From positions 2,168,501 through 2,232,500 of the forward strand of contig NZ_JBBCGP010000001.1 of the NCBI RefSeq assembly GCF_037200945.1: 64,000 nt of DNA, in the 5' to 3' direction. Below are positions 51,783 to 61,244 of the stretch, piece by piece (position 1 is the stretch's first letter; each line of letters starts with the position of its first letter). The position numbers and the translations under genes were made by a program. Source of the DNA: Methylovirgula sp. GTDB taxonomy: Bacteria > Pseudomonadota > Alphaproteobacteria > Rhizobiales > Beijerinckiaceae. The notes under the pieces were generated by a model that saw nothing but the letters and a program-made list of their open reading frames with translations, had not been told where the DNA came from and searched no databases.

Positions 51783-51864
51783 GGCCCAAGCGGGACGACG
51801 AATAGCTTCGATCTCGCCAATCGAGCGCCCTACAAAAAATATCTCACAGCCAAATAGCGACTGG

Positions 51865-51895
51865 GGCGCGGAGATTCCGCGCCAATGCCGTTTTT
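51865..51895 (+). terminator. hairpin terminator upstream of the dcw cluster
   Basis: GGCGCGGA pairs with TCCGCGCC over a 3-base loop. TTTTT follows seven bases later. It would separate the glcDEF/histone-like transcript from mraZ. Confidence 0.5.
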
Positions 51896-51994
51896 CAACC
51901 CGCTGTTAACCTTAACATTTTCTAATTCAGATGAATCCTTGCGTCACCCTGCGTCCCCACGCCGGGGCGCGCCAACCCACGTTGACCGGCATTA

Positions 51995-52021
51995 TATCCC
52001 ATGTTATCCCAAATCATCCCA
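51995..52021 (-). promoter_or_regulatory. MraZ-type operator: three TGGGAT repeats at 10-bp spacing
   Basis: On the minus strand TGGGAT occurs at 52021, 52011 and 52001, exactly 10 bases apart (plus strand TATCCCA, TATCCCA, CATCCCA). MraZ is known to bind TGGGN repeats with 5-base gaps upstream of its own gene and repress the dcw cluster. A possible TTGACC -35 at 51982-51987 would place the repeats over the -10 region, fitting repression. Confidence 0.75.
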
Positions 52022-52124
52022 TGGTTGAGGCTCGCCGCACCACCCGGCGTTTGGGTGGTCGGGGAAGGCGAGCCGACCGGGAATGTTTTTGCGGCGTGGC
52101 GTTTTGGGTGGCGGAGGCGGGGGC

Positions 52125-52613
52125 TTGGACCGGTTCGTCTCGTGTTTCACCAATCGGCTGGATGCGAAGGGTCGCGTTTCGATCCCGGCGCAATTCCGGG
52201 CGGTTCTGGCACGCGATGGATTCGACGGGCTCTTCGTGCATCCGGCTCTCGAGGGCGAGGCAGTCGATTGCGGCGGCAATGCCTTGTTGCGGGAAATCGA
52301 TCAGCTTTTGGCGCGGCACGCGCCGTATTCGGAAGAACGGGATCATCTCTCGACGGCGCTTTTCGGCGCCAGCGAGATTCTGAAAGTGGATGCGGAAGGC
52401 CGCGTCGTTCTCTCGGAGACGATCAGGGCTCTGACGCAGGTTACGCAGGAAGTCACCTTCCTCGGAAAAGGAGACAGGTTTCAGATCTGGGAGCCGAGCC
52501 GTTTTCAGGCGCATTTCGAGGAGGCCAAAGCTCGATCGCGCGTTCTTCGAAGACAATCAAGTTCCCAATCTGCGGCGCCCGAAGGGCCACCGCCACATGG
52601 AGCACGGGGATGA
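52125..52613 (+). CDS. mraZ: transcriptional regulator MraZ
   Basis: A 162-residue AbrB-like DNA-binding protein and first gene of the dcw cluster. Two tandem swapped-hairpin units are visible: FTNRLDAKGRVSIPAQFRAV and LKVDAEGRVVLSETIRAL. It forms ring oligomers that bind the repeats upstream. The start is taken as TTG 52125, since family members begin (M)DRFVS and GGAGG lies seven bases before; ATG 52083 would add a Gly-rich leader. The stop overlaps the rsmH start (ATGA). Confidence 0.92.
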   Translation: MDRFVSCFTNRLDAKGRVSIPAQFRAVLARDGFDGLFVHPALEGEAVDCGGNALLREIDQLLARHAPYSEERDHLSTALFGASEILKVDAEGRVVLSETIRALTQVTQEVTFLGKGDRFQIWEPSRFQAHFEEAKARSRVLRRQSSSQSAAPEGPPPHGARG

Positions 52614-53654
52614 AATCGGGCCGCGGCGATCTTCAGCACGTCGCCGCTGGCGGACTGGCCCGCCATATCCCCGTGCTTGGTGCGGAGGTCCTTGAAGCCC
52701 TTGCTCCGCGAGGTGGCGGCATCTATCTCGATGCGACATTCGGCGCCGGCGGTTATACCGCCGCCATTCTCGCGGCACCCGACACGAAAGTTCTGGCGCT
52801 TGACCGCGACCCCCCGCGCCATTGCCGGCGGCTTCGATGCGGTCGAAGCCGCGGCCGGTCGTTTGACGCTTGTCGAGGCGCGTTTCTCCGAGCTTGAAAG
52901 CATCGCCGAAGCCCAGGGCATCGCCACCTTGGACGGGATCGTCTTTGATATCGGCGTTTCGTCGATGCAGCTCGATGAAGCCGAGCGCGGCTTTTCATTC
53001 CGACAGGACGGCCCGCTCGATATGCGGATGAGCGGACAGGGCGAAAGCGCCGCCGATCTGGTCAACAATGCGGAAGAGGCGACGCTCGCAGACATCTTCT
53101 ATTATTTTGGCGAAGAACGCCTCGCGCGCCGCGTCGCCAAAGCCATCATCGCGGCGCGTATCGAGGCGCCGATCACGACCACGGCGAAGCTGGCAGAGAT
53201 CGTCGGCCGCGTCGTGCACGTGAAGCCCGGCGCCATTCATCCGGCGACGCGTAGTTTTCAGGCTCTGCGGATCGCGGTCAACGACGAGCTTGGCGAACTG
53301 GTCGCGGGCCTCGCGGCGGCCGAACGCGCACTGAAACCCGGCGGACGGCTTGTCGTCGTCACCTTCCACTCGCTCGAAGACCGGATCGTGAAGCAATTTT
53401 TCGCGGCGCGCTCCGGCCGCGGCGAGGCGAAGTCGCGACGGTTGCCGGGTGAACCTTTGAAGCCCGCGCCGAGCTTCACGCTGATCGGCAAGCAACCGAT
53501 TGAAGCTTCGCCTGCGGAGACGGCGGAAAATCCGCGCGCGCGATCGGCGAAGCTGCGTTTTGCTGAACGGACAGCAGCGCCCGTGCAAACGCTTGATCCG
53601 GCATTCGTCGCGCTGGCGCGCCTCCCCCAGACCGATAAGAGGAAAGGCCGATGA
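52610..53654 (+). CDS. rsmH: 16S rRNA (cytosine-1402 N4) methyltransferase, frame broken by one extra base
   Basis: RsmH (MraW) methylates N4 of C1402 in 16S rRNA. The first frame (from ATG 52610) encodes HIPVLGAEVLEALAPRGGGI, the SAM motif DATFGAGGYTAAIL and VLALDRDP. It then reads into non-homologous sequence. The second frame continues RAIAGGFDAVEAA and VFDIGVSSMQLDEAERGFSF to the C-terminus (HPATRSFQALRIAVN, TFHSLEDRIVK). A C6 run at 52810-52815, where five C would keep the frame, marks the shift. Corrected length is 347 residues, normal. It overlaps mraZ and ftsL by 4 bases each. Confidence 0.9.
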
Positions 53655-54037
53655 TCCGCTTTCTCAACGTCCTGGCGATCGCGGCCCTGGTTGGCACGGC
53701 CATCTTCGCCTATTCGGTGAAATACGAGACGATGTTTCGCGCCGAGAAGATCGTTCAATTGCGCGAAAAACTGCAAAAGCAGACCGACGAGATCGGCACG
53801 CTGCGTGCCGAATGGGAGCATGTTTCGCGCCCCGAACGTATCGCAAATCTGGCCGATCAGTTCCTCCAATTGCAGACACCGGCGTTGACGCAAATCGTGC
53901 CGCCAAGCGGGTTGCCGGATAAGGGCCCCGCGCATGACGACATCGCCCAGAAGCTCGATGCGCTCGGGCTGGACAGCGCTTCGAATACGCCGGTTGATCG
54001 CATGGCGACGGGACAAATTTCGCCGGGAACGCATTGA
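53651..54037 (+). CDS. ftsL: cell division protein FtsL
   Basis: A 128-residue bitopic division protein. A short cytoplasmic N-terminus and a single span (FLNVLAIAALVGTAIFAYSV) precede a coiled-coil-like periplasmic segment (EKIVQLREKLQKQTDEIGTL). PERIANLADQFLQL is typical of alphaproteobacterial FtsL. It links FtsB/FtsQ to FtsW-FtsI. Identification is helped by position between rsmH and ftsI. It overlaps rsmH (ATGA). Confidence 0.88.
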   Translation: MIRFLNVLAIAALVGTAIFAYSVKYETMFRAEKIVQLREKLQKQTDEIGTLRAEWEHVSRPERIANLADQFLQLQTPALTQIVPPSGLPDKGPAHDDIAQKLDALGLDSASNTPVDRMATGQISPGTH

Positions 54038-54040
54038 GCC

Positions 54041-55831
54041 ATGAGCGACAACGACTTGCCCGAAGAAACAACACGTCAGACGCTGCCGGCGCGCATGCCG
54101 CGACAGCCGCGACGCGGCCTGCTGGCGATGCTTCTGACGACCAAGCTCGATAAGAGCACGCGTCGCATCAGGCTCATCGCCATAGGTTTCGCGCTCGTCT
54201 ATTGCATCATCGGCGGCAAGCTTATTTATTTCGCCATGCATCCCGAACTGCGGCAGGTTCACGAGGCGGCGTCCGACACCGTCGCGGCGGCGCGTCCGGA
54301 TATTCTTGATCGCAACGGCGCGGTGCTCGCGACGGACATTAAGGTCACCTCCGTCTTCGCCGAGCCGCGACGCATTATCGACCGCGATGAAGCGATCGAT
54401 CAACTGAGCAATATCTTTCCCGATCTCAGCGTCCGCGAGCTGACCGAGAGACTCGGCTCACGTAAAGGTTTCGTCTGGATCAAACGCGCGGTGACGCCGG
54501 CGGAGCAGCAGGCGGTCTACCGTCTGGGACTGCCGGGTATCGGCTTCACGCAGGAGAATAAGCGCGTCTATCCAAACGGTCCCATCGCGGCGCATGTCTT
54601 AGGGTTTGCCAATCTTGACGGCGTCGGCATTTCGGGCCTCGAGAAATATATCGACGGCCAAGGCCTGTCGGCTCTCCAAAGCGCCGGCTTCAATCTGACG
54701 ACGACAAATTTGAAGCCGATCGTCACTTCGCTCGATCTCAACGCGACCTATGCGCTGCGAGATGAAGTCGCCAAGGGCATCGAAAAGTTCAAGGCGAAGG
54801 CGGGCGCCGGCGCCATTCTCGACGTCAATACCGGCGAGATCATCGCCATGGCCTCGCTGCCGGATTTCGATCCCAACAATCCCGTCGATGCTCTTCGTCC
54901 AGAAAATATCAATCGCATGACCGTCGGCGTCTACGAGATGGGTTCGACGTTCAAGGCGATGACCTTGGCGATGGCGCTCGACGCTAGAAAAGTAACGCTC
55001 AATAGCCAGGTCGATGCCCGGGAATCATTGCGCTACGGCCGGTTCACGATCCACGATTTCGAGCCGCAGCATCGGTTTCTGTCGGTGCCGGAATGCTTCA
55101 CTTTTTCATCGAATATCTGTCTGGCACGCATTGCCATGATGGTCGGTGTCGATGGGCATCAGGCATTTCTGCGCAAGATGGGGCAGTTGACGCGTTTGCA
55201 GACCGAACTGCCTGAATCGGCCAAGCCAGTCATACCAAAACATTGGAGTGAGCTGAATACGATGACGATCGCCTTCGGCCAGGGCCTGAACGTCGCGCCG
55301 CTCCAGGCGCTGATGGCCGTCGGCGCACTGGTCAACGGCGGCACTATGATCAACCCGACTTTCTTGAAGCGTGGGGAGGCTGCGGCGAAGCTGAACGCGC
55401 CGCGGATCATCAAGCCCGAGACCTCGGAGAGTCTGCGTTATCTCATGCGGCTCAATGCTCAGGTCGGCACGGCCAAGAATGCCAATATCGACGGCTATTT
55501 CGCCGGCGGCAAAACCGGCACCGCGGACAAGATTTTCCATGGCCATTATTCGCATGACAAAGTTCTGACCACCTTCATGGCGATTGTCCCGGCCGACAAG
55601 CCAAAGTATCTTTTCTTCGTGATGCTGGACGAACCGCAAGCAATTCCGGGAACTTATGGATTTCACACGGCGGCGTGGAACTCCGGCGCCGTTGCGGGCA
55701 AGGTCATCACCCGTGTCGGGCCGCTGCTCGGACTTGAGCCGCGTTTCACGCCGCCGACCCAGCCATTTCCCCTGCTTGCCCAGCTCGGCTATACCGCTGC
55801 GAATTCCGCGGTTGTGCTTGGGAGCCATTGA
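54041..55831 (+). CDS. ftsI: penicillin-binding protein 3 / septal transpeptidase FtsI
   Basis: A 596-residue class B PBP. One N-terminal membrane span (about 44-64) is followed by the non-catalytic dimerisation domain and a transpeptidase domain. Its motifs are STFK (EMGSTFKAM), SSN (FSSNICLAR) and KTGT (GGKTGTAD). With FtsW it makes septal peptidoglycan. It starts 4 bases behind ftsL and its stop shares a base with the murE start. Confidence 0.95.
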   Translation: MSDNDLPEETTRQTLPARMPRQPRRGLLAMLLTTKLDKSTRRIRLIAIGFALVYCIIGGKLIYFAMHPELRQVHEAASDTVAAARPDILDRNGAVLATDIKVTSVFAEPRRIIDRDEAIDQLSNIFPDLSVRELTERLGSRKGFVWIKRAVTPAEQQAVYRLGLPGIGFTQENKRVYPNGPIAAHVLGFANLDGVGISGLEKYIDGQGLSALQSAGFNLTTTNLKPIVTSLDLNATYALRDEVAKGIEKFKAKAGAGAILDVNTGEIIAMASLPDFDPNNPVDALRPENINRMTVGVYEMGSTFKAMTLAMALDARKVTLNSQVDARESLRYGRFTIHDFEPQHRFLSVPECFTFSSNICLARIAMMVGVDGHQAFLRKMGQLTRLQTELPESAKPVIPKHWSELNTMTIAFGQGLNVAPLQALMAVGALVNGGTMINPTFLKRGEAAAKLNAPRIIKPETSESLRYLMRLNAQVGTAKNANIDGYFAGGKTGTADKIFHGHYSHDKVLTTFMAIVPADKPKYLFFVMLDEPQAIPGTYGFHTAAWNSGAVAGKVITRVGPLLGLEPRFTPPTQPFPLLAQLGYTAANSAVVLGSH

Positions 55832-57289
55832 TGCGCCTTGGCGATCTCCTGCCTGAGGCGGCGCTCGCCGCCGAAACGGCCGCGCGCGAGATCGCCGGGC
55901 TGAGTGCTGACAGCCGCATCGTTGGCGAGAATTTCCTCTTTTTTGCCTTGCCGGGCAGCAAGGCAGACGGCGCAATTTTCGCCGCGCAGGCCGTCGCGCG
56001 CGGTGCGGTCGCGGTCGTCGGCCAGCATAAGGTTGATGTCGCACCCGCAATTTTTATCGAAGTTCCTGATGCACGCCGCGCCTTGGCACTTGCCGCCGCT
56101 CGCTTCTACCCCCCACCAGCCTGAAACGATCGTCGCGATCACGGGCACGAGCGGCAAAAGCTCGGTCGCGGCGTTCACGCGGCAAATTTGGCTTGCGCTC
56201 GGCTTTCGCGCCGCCTCGCTCGGCACGATCGGCCTCGTCGCGCCATCCGGCGAAGTCTATGGGTCATTGACGACGCCCGATCCGATCTCGCTGCATAAAA
56301 CGCTCGATGAGCTTGCACGCGAAGCCGTCAGCCACCTCGCCTTCGAGGCGTCATCGCACGGGCTCGATCAACGCCGGCTTGATGGCGTCCGCCTGGCCGC
56401 GGGCGCTTTCACCAATCTGTCGCGCGACCATCTCGATTATCATCCCGACATGGAGTCATATCTCGCGGCGAAACTGCGGCTCTTCGATACCTTGTTGCAG
56501 CCGGGGCAGGCTGCCGTCATCAATGCCGACTGCGATGTCGCGTATAAAGTCATCGCGGCTTGCGAAGCGCGCGGTCTGCGGCTGTTCACAGTTGGACGCG
56601 CAGGCGAGGCGATCAAGTTGCTGGAGATGCAGCCGGAAGATTTCGCCACCGCGCTGACGCTTGAGCATGATGGCAGGACCTATTCCGTCCGTCTTCCGCT
56701 TGCAGGCGATTTTCAGGTTCAGAATGCGCTGGTCGCGGCGGGTCTCGTCCTGGCCACCGGAGGCGCGGCAGGCCATGTCTTCGCCGCGCTGGAGAAACTC
56801 GAAGGCGCGTCCGGCCGGCTCGAACTCGTCGGGCGCCGTAACGACGCGCCCATTTTTGTCGATTATGCGCATAAGCCCGACGCGCTCGATAAAGTGTTGC
56901 GCACCTTGCGGCCGTTGGCAAAGCGCAAGCTCATTGTCGTCTTTGGTTGCGGCGGTGATCGCGACAAGGGCAAGCGGCCGATCATGGGCGAATTGGCGGC
57001 GCGGCTTGCCGACGACGTGATTGTCACCGACGACAATCCTCGCTCGGAAAATTCGGCGCAAATCCGCGCCGAAATCCTGGCCGGCGCCCTTGGTGTTTCT
57101 GGTGCCAAAATCGAGGAGATCGGCGACCGGGCGCAGGCGATCGCGGCGGGCATCGCCGCGCTGCAAGAGGGGGACGTGCTGCTCATCGCCGGAAAAGGCC
57201 ATGAAACGGGCCAGATCGTCGGTGACAGGATACTCCCGTTTTCCGATCAGGAAAGCGTGCGCAGCGCCTTGGGAGTTTCCGCGGCATGA
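55831..57289 (+). CDS. murE: UDP-MurNAc-tripeptide synthetase MurE, frame broken by one extra base
   Basis: MurE adds the third stem-peptide residue. The first frame (ATG 55831, MRLGDLLPEAALAA) covers the UDP-binding domain to AAARFY, then meets a TGA at 56122-56124. The second frame resumes HQPETIVAITGTSGKSSVAA and runs to the end. A C6 run at 56109-56114 carries the extra base; five C would join the frames as YPHQPE. The ATP loop GTSGKSS and DNPRSE, the motif for meso-diaminopimelate, are intact. Corrected length is 485 residues, normal. ATGA overlap with murF. Confidence 0.92.
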
Positions 57290-58747
57290 GTTTCTACGTG
57301 TCGCAGGAAAATGCCTTTGTGTCGGAGCTGGCCGTTGCGCCGCTTTGGACGCCGCTGGCGCTCTTTGCGCCAATGCATGCGCGGCTGAGTGGGACGATGC
57401 CGCAACCAATCTTCGGCGTTTCGATCGATACACGCACCTTGATGCCCGGCGATCTCTTCTTCGCGATCAAGGGCGACCGCAGCGACGGACACGATCATGT
57501 CCGTGACGCTTTCGATAAGGGCGCCGCGGCGGCGGTGGTCGATGAAGACCATGCCGATGTCTTGAAAGGCACGGGGCCGCTTTACGTGGTCCACGATGTC
57601 TTGCGGGCGATGGAAGGACTCGCCGTCGCCGCGGCGGGCCCGCACATTGGCGCGGATTGTTGCCGTCACGGGCTCCGTCGGCAAGACGACGACAAAAGAG
57701 GCGTTGCGGCATATTCTTTCGCAAGCCGGTGCGACACACGCCTCGTCGGCTTCGTACAACAACCATTGGGGTGTGCCGCTGACATTGGCGCGGATGCCGC
57801 GCGAGACGAATTTCGGCGTCATCGAAATCGGCATGAACCACGCGGGCGAAATTACGCCGCTGACCGCGATGGCGAGGCCGCATGTCGCGATCATCACAAC
57901 CGTCGCGCCTGTGCATCTCGAATTTTTCGACTCGGTCGAAGCCATCGCCGATGCCAAGGCCGAAATTTTCTCCGGCCTCGTGCCCGGCGGTGTCGCGATT
58001 CTCAACACCGACAATCCGCATTATCAGCGGCTCGACGCGGCGGCACGTGCAGCGGGCGCCGGTCATATCGCAACGTTCGGGGCTGACTCTCACGCCGATG
58101 CAAGGCTCATCGCACTTGAGACCGATGAGACTCATGCGACCGTGACGGCACGCGTTGCCGGGCGCGAGCTCATCTATCGCCTCGGTGCGCCGGGGCACCA
58201 TGTCGCGATGAATTCGCTGGCCGTACTTTTGACGGCGCAGGCTTTCGGCCTCGATCTTGATGATGCGGCGGATTCGCTCGCGACATTTGAAGTGCCCGCG
58301 GGGCGGGGGCGCCGCTTTGTTTTACAGGCTGAAAACGGCCCCTTCACCTTGCTCGACGAAAGCTATAATGCAAACCCGGCTTCGGTCGGTGCCGCTCTGG
58401 CGCTGGTCGGCAGCCTCAAGGCCGAGCGGCGCATTGCCGTGCTCGGCGATATGCTCGAACTCGGCCCTCTCGGCCCCTCGCTTCATGCCGCGCTCGCGGA
58501 AGATGTTCTGACCCGCTGCATCGACCTCGTATTTGCTGCAGGCCCGTTGATGAGAAATCTTTTTCACGCGTTGCCGCAGGACAGGCGTGGCGCCTGGCGA
58601 GAGAGTGCAGCGTCGCTTGAAGATATTGTTCTGTCGGCTGTTCGCGCTGGCGATCTTGTCATCGTCAAGGGATCGAACGCGAGCCGTATGAGCGCCATCG
58701 TCGCGGCGCTCAAAACCCGTTATTCCGGCGAGACCGCCAGCCCGTAG
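57286..58747 (+). CDS. murF: UDP-MurNAc-pentapeptide synthetase MurF, frame broken by one extra base
   Basis: MurF ligates D-Ala-D-Ala to the UDP-MurNAc tripeptide. The first frame (ATG 57286) encodes GVSIDTRTLMPGDLFFAIKG to MEGLAVAAA. The second continues ARTLARIVAVTGSVGKTTTK, with the ATP loop, to LDESYNANPASVGAAL and the C-terminus. One surplus base lies in GCGGGCCC at about 57634-57641. Corrected length is 486 residues, normal. No other damage is seen, so the protein is probably functional in the living cell. Confidence 0.92.
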
Positions 58748-58755
58748 GATTCAGA

Positions 58756-59838
58756 ATGTTATTTTGGCTCGCCAGCTTTACGCATGTTTTCAGCCCGCTG
58801 AATCTGTTCCGCTACATCACGTTCCGCACGGCGGGCGCGACAGCGACGGCGCTTTTCTTCGTCTTCTTCTTCGGCCCGAGCACCATTGCGGCTTTGCGCC
58901 TGAAGCAGGGTAAGGGTCAGCCGATCCGCGAAGACGGGCCGCAATCGCATCTGCTCACCAAAAAAGGCACGCCGACGATGGGCGGCCTGATGATCCTCTC
59001 TGGCCTCATCGTCTCGACGCTTATCTGGGCGAACCTCGCCAGTCGCTACGTCTGGATCGTTCTGTTGGTCACGGTGGGCTTCGGTCTTATCGGCTTCTAT
59101 GATGATTATCTCAAGGTCACCAAGCAGTCGCACAAGGGGTTTTCCGGCAGGCTGCGCCTCGCACTGGAAGCCGGCATTGCGATCGTTGCCTGTTTCGCGA
59201 TGATGAAGGTAGGCTCGGCGCATACGACGGAACTCGCGCTACCGGCGATCAAGGGCTATGTGATCGACCTTGGCTATTTGTTTCTCATTTTTGCGCCGCT
59301 CATTATCGTCGGCGCCGGCAATGCGGTGAATCTCACCGACGGTCTCGATGGCCTCGCTATTGTACCGGTGATGATTGCCGCGGCCGCCTTCGGCATCATC
59401 GCTTATGTCGTCGGCAACGCGATCTATTCGGAATATCTGCGCATCAATTATGTGCCGGGCACCGGCGAACTCGCCGTCGTCTGCGGCGCGCTGATCGGCG
59501 CGGGCCTCGGCTTTCTATGGTTCAACGCGCCCCCGGCGCAGATTTTCATGGGCGACACCGGCTCGTTGGCGCTCGGTGGCCTGCTCGGGACGGTGGCTGT
59601 CGCGGTCAAACATGAGATCGTGCTTGCCATCGTCGGCGGTCTTTTTGTGGTCGAGGCTTTGTCGGTTATCGTCCAAGTCATATCGTTTAAATTGACCGGC
59701 AAGCGCGTGTTCAAAATGGCGCCGATCCACCATCATTTCGAGCAGCTCGGCTGGTCCGAGCCGCAAGTCGTGGTGCGGTTCTGGATCATCGCCTTCGTCC
59801 TCGCCCTCGTCGGCCTTTCGACATTGAAGTTGCGCTAA
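58756..59838 (+). CDS. mraY: phospho-N-acetylmuramoyl-pentapeptide transferase
   Basis: A 360-residue ten-span membrane enzyme that links UDP-MurNAc-pentapeptide to undecaprenyl phosphate, giving lipid I. Conserved signatures are KKGTPTMGGLMI, the Mg-binding FYDDYLKV, NAVNLTDGLDGLA, FMGDTGSLALGG and the MAPIHHHFE loop. The length is typical. It lies 8 bases behind murF and 2 bases before murD in the dcw cluster. Confidence 0.97.
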   Translation: MLFWLASFTHVFSPLNLFRYITFRTAGATATALFFVFFFGPSTIAALRLKQGKGQPIREDGPQSHLLTKKGTPTMGGLMILSGLIVSTLIWANLASRYVWIVLLVTVGFGLIGFYDDYLKVTKQSHKGFSGRLRLALEAGIAIVACFAMMKVGSAHTTELALPAIKGYVIDLGYLFLIFAPLIIVGAGNAVNLTDGLDGLAIVPVMIAAAAFGIIAYVVGNAIYSEYLRINYVPGTGELAVVCGALIGAGLGFLWFNAPPAQIFMGDTGSLALGGLLGTVAVAVKHEIVLAIVGGLFVVEALSVIVQVISFKLTGKRVFKMAPIHHHFEQLGWSEPQVVVRFWIIAFVLALVGLSTLKLR

Positions 59839-59840
59839 TA

Positions 59841-61232
59841 ATGACGCCCATAACTTCTTTCGCTGGTAAACGCGTCGCCGTCTTCGGCCTCGGTGCTTCC
59901 GGTCTTGTCAGCGCCCAGGCGCTCGTCGCCGGCGGCGCCGATGTCGTCGTTTGGGACGATCATCGCCCCGGTCGCGAAAAGGCCGCGGCTGCCGGTCTCA
60001 AGCTCGAAGACTTCGTCACGGCGGATATGACAGGCATCGAGTCGCTCGTGCTTGCACCCGGCGTACCGCTGACCCACCCCTATCCGCATTGGATCGTCGT
60101 CAAGGCGAAGGCGGCGGGCGTCGAGATCATCGGCGATATCGAGCTTTTCATCCGCGAGCGCGCCCATATCGCGCCGAAATCACCATTCGTTGCCATCACC
60201 GGAACCAACGGCAAATCGACGACGACGGCGCTTGTCGCGCATCTCTATCAGACGTTCGGTTATGAGGTCGAAGTCGGTGGCAACATCGGCGTGCCGGTCC
60301 TTGCGCTCAATCCGCCATCGGACAAACGTGTCCATGTGATCGAATGCTCGTCGTTCCAGATCGATCTTGCGCCGTCGCTCAATCCATCCTTCGGCGTGCT
60401 GTTGAACATCACAGTCGATCATCTCGACCGTCACGGGACGATGGAACATTATTCCGGGATCAAGGAACGGCTTGTCGCCAAGGCTAATGTCGCCATTGTC
60501 GGCGTCGATGACGACATCTGCGCCGGCATTGCGCAGAAGCTCCGTGCACAAGGCCGGACTGTCGTGCCGATCTCGATCCATCATCCGGCAATCCCCGATG
60601 GCATCGTGCTCGAAGGCACGCGGCTCGTGCGCAAGCAGGGCGGCGTGGCGTCGCCCATCGCCGATCTCGCCGGCATTCCCTCCTTGCGTGGCACTCACAA
60701 CGGCCAGAATGCGGCGGCAGCGGTGGCGGCGCTTGGCCCGCACGGTTTCGAGCTTGAGCTTGTCCAGAAGGGTTTGGAGACCTTCCCCGGCCTGGCGCAC
60801 CGGATGGAGGAGATCGGTTACCGCGGCAAAGTCCTCTACATCAACGATTCGAAGGCGACGAACGCCGATGCGGCGGAAAAGGCACTGCTGAGCCTCGACG
60901 ATATCTATTGGATCCTCGGTGGCCGCGCCAAGGAGGGCGGCATCGGCCCGCTTCAACCTTTGTTCCATAAGGTCGCCAAGGCCTACCTGATCGGCGAGGC
61001 GGCGGAGCCTTTCGCAAAAGTTATCGGCGAAGCAATTCCTTATGAATTTTGCGGCACGATCGATCGCGCGGTCGAAAGCGCGACGCGCGATGCCGAGGCG
61101 GCCTCGACATCGGCGCCCGTCGTGCTCCTCTCGCCCGCCTGCGCCTCGTTCGATCAGTTCCCGAATTTCGAGAAACGCGGCGACAAATTTCGGGAGGTCG
61201 TTCTGGCGAAGCTTGCGGAGCCGCCGATCTAA
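59841..61232 (+). CDS. murD: UDP-MurNAc-L-alanine:D-glutamate ligase
   Basis: A 463-residue cytoplasmic Mur ligase that adds D-Glu. An N-terminal Rossmann-like domain (VAVFGLGASGLVSAQALV) and the ATP loop AITGTNGKSTTTALV are present. VGGNIGVPVL, the carbamylated-Lys region and the C-terminal LLSPACASFDQFPNFEKRG follow. The frame is intact, unlike murE and murF. It is 12 bases before ftsW. Confidence 0.96.
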   Translation: MTPITSFAGKRVAVFGLGASGLVSAQALVAGGADVVVWDDHRPGREKAAAAGLKLEDFVTADMTGIESLVLAPGVPLTHPYPHWIVVKAKAAGVEIIGDIELFIRERAHIAPKSPFVAITGTNGKSTTTALVAHLYQTFGYEVEVGGNIGVPVLALNPPSDKRVHVIECSSFQIDLAPSLNPSFGVLLNITVDHLDRHGTMEHYSGIKERLVAKANVAIVGVDDDICAGIAQKLRAQGRTVVPISIHHPAIPDGIVLEGTRLVRKQGGVASPIADLAGIPSLRGTHNGQNAAAAVAALGPHGFELELVQKGLETFPGLAHRMEEIGYRGKVLYINDSKATNADAAEKALLSLDDIYWILGGRAKEGGIGPLQPLFHKVAKAYLIGEAAEPFAKVIGEAIPYEFCGTIDRAVESATRDAEAASTSAPVVLLSPACASFDQFPNFEKRGDKFREVVLAKLAEPPI

Positions 61233-61244
61233 AGGGGGAAGATC

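Larger units (their letters stand above)
51783..52124. other. intergenic region before the dcw cluster
   Basis: About 340 bases. It holds a hairpin terminator (51865-51895), an AT-rich TGTTAACCTTAACA palindrome at 51904-51917, and the MraZ-type repeats (51995-52021). An upstream ATG (52083) in the mraZ frame is judged not to be the start. No gene is seen. Confidence 0.6.
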
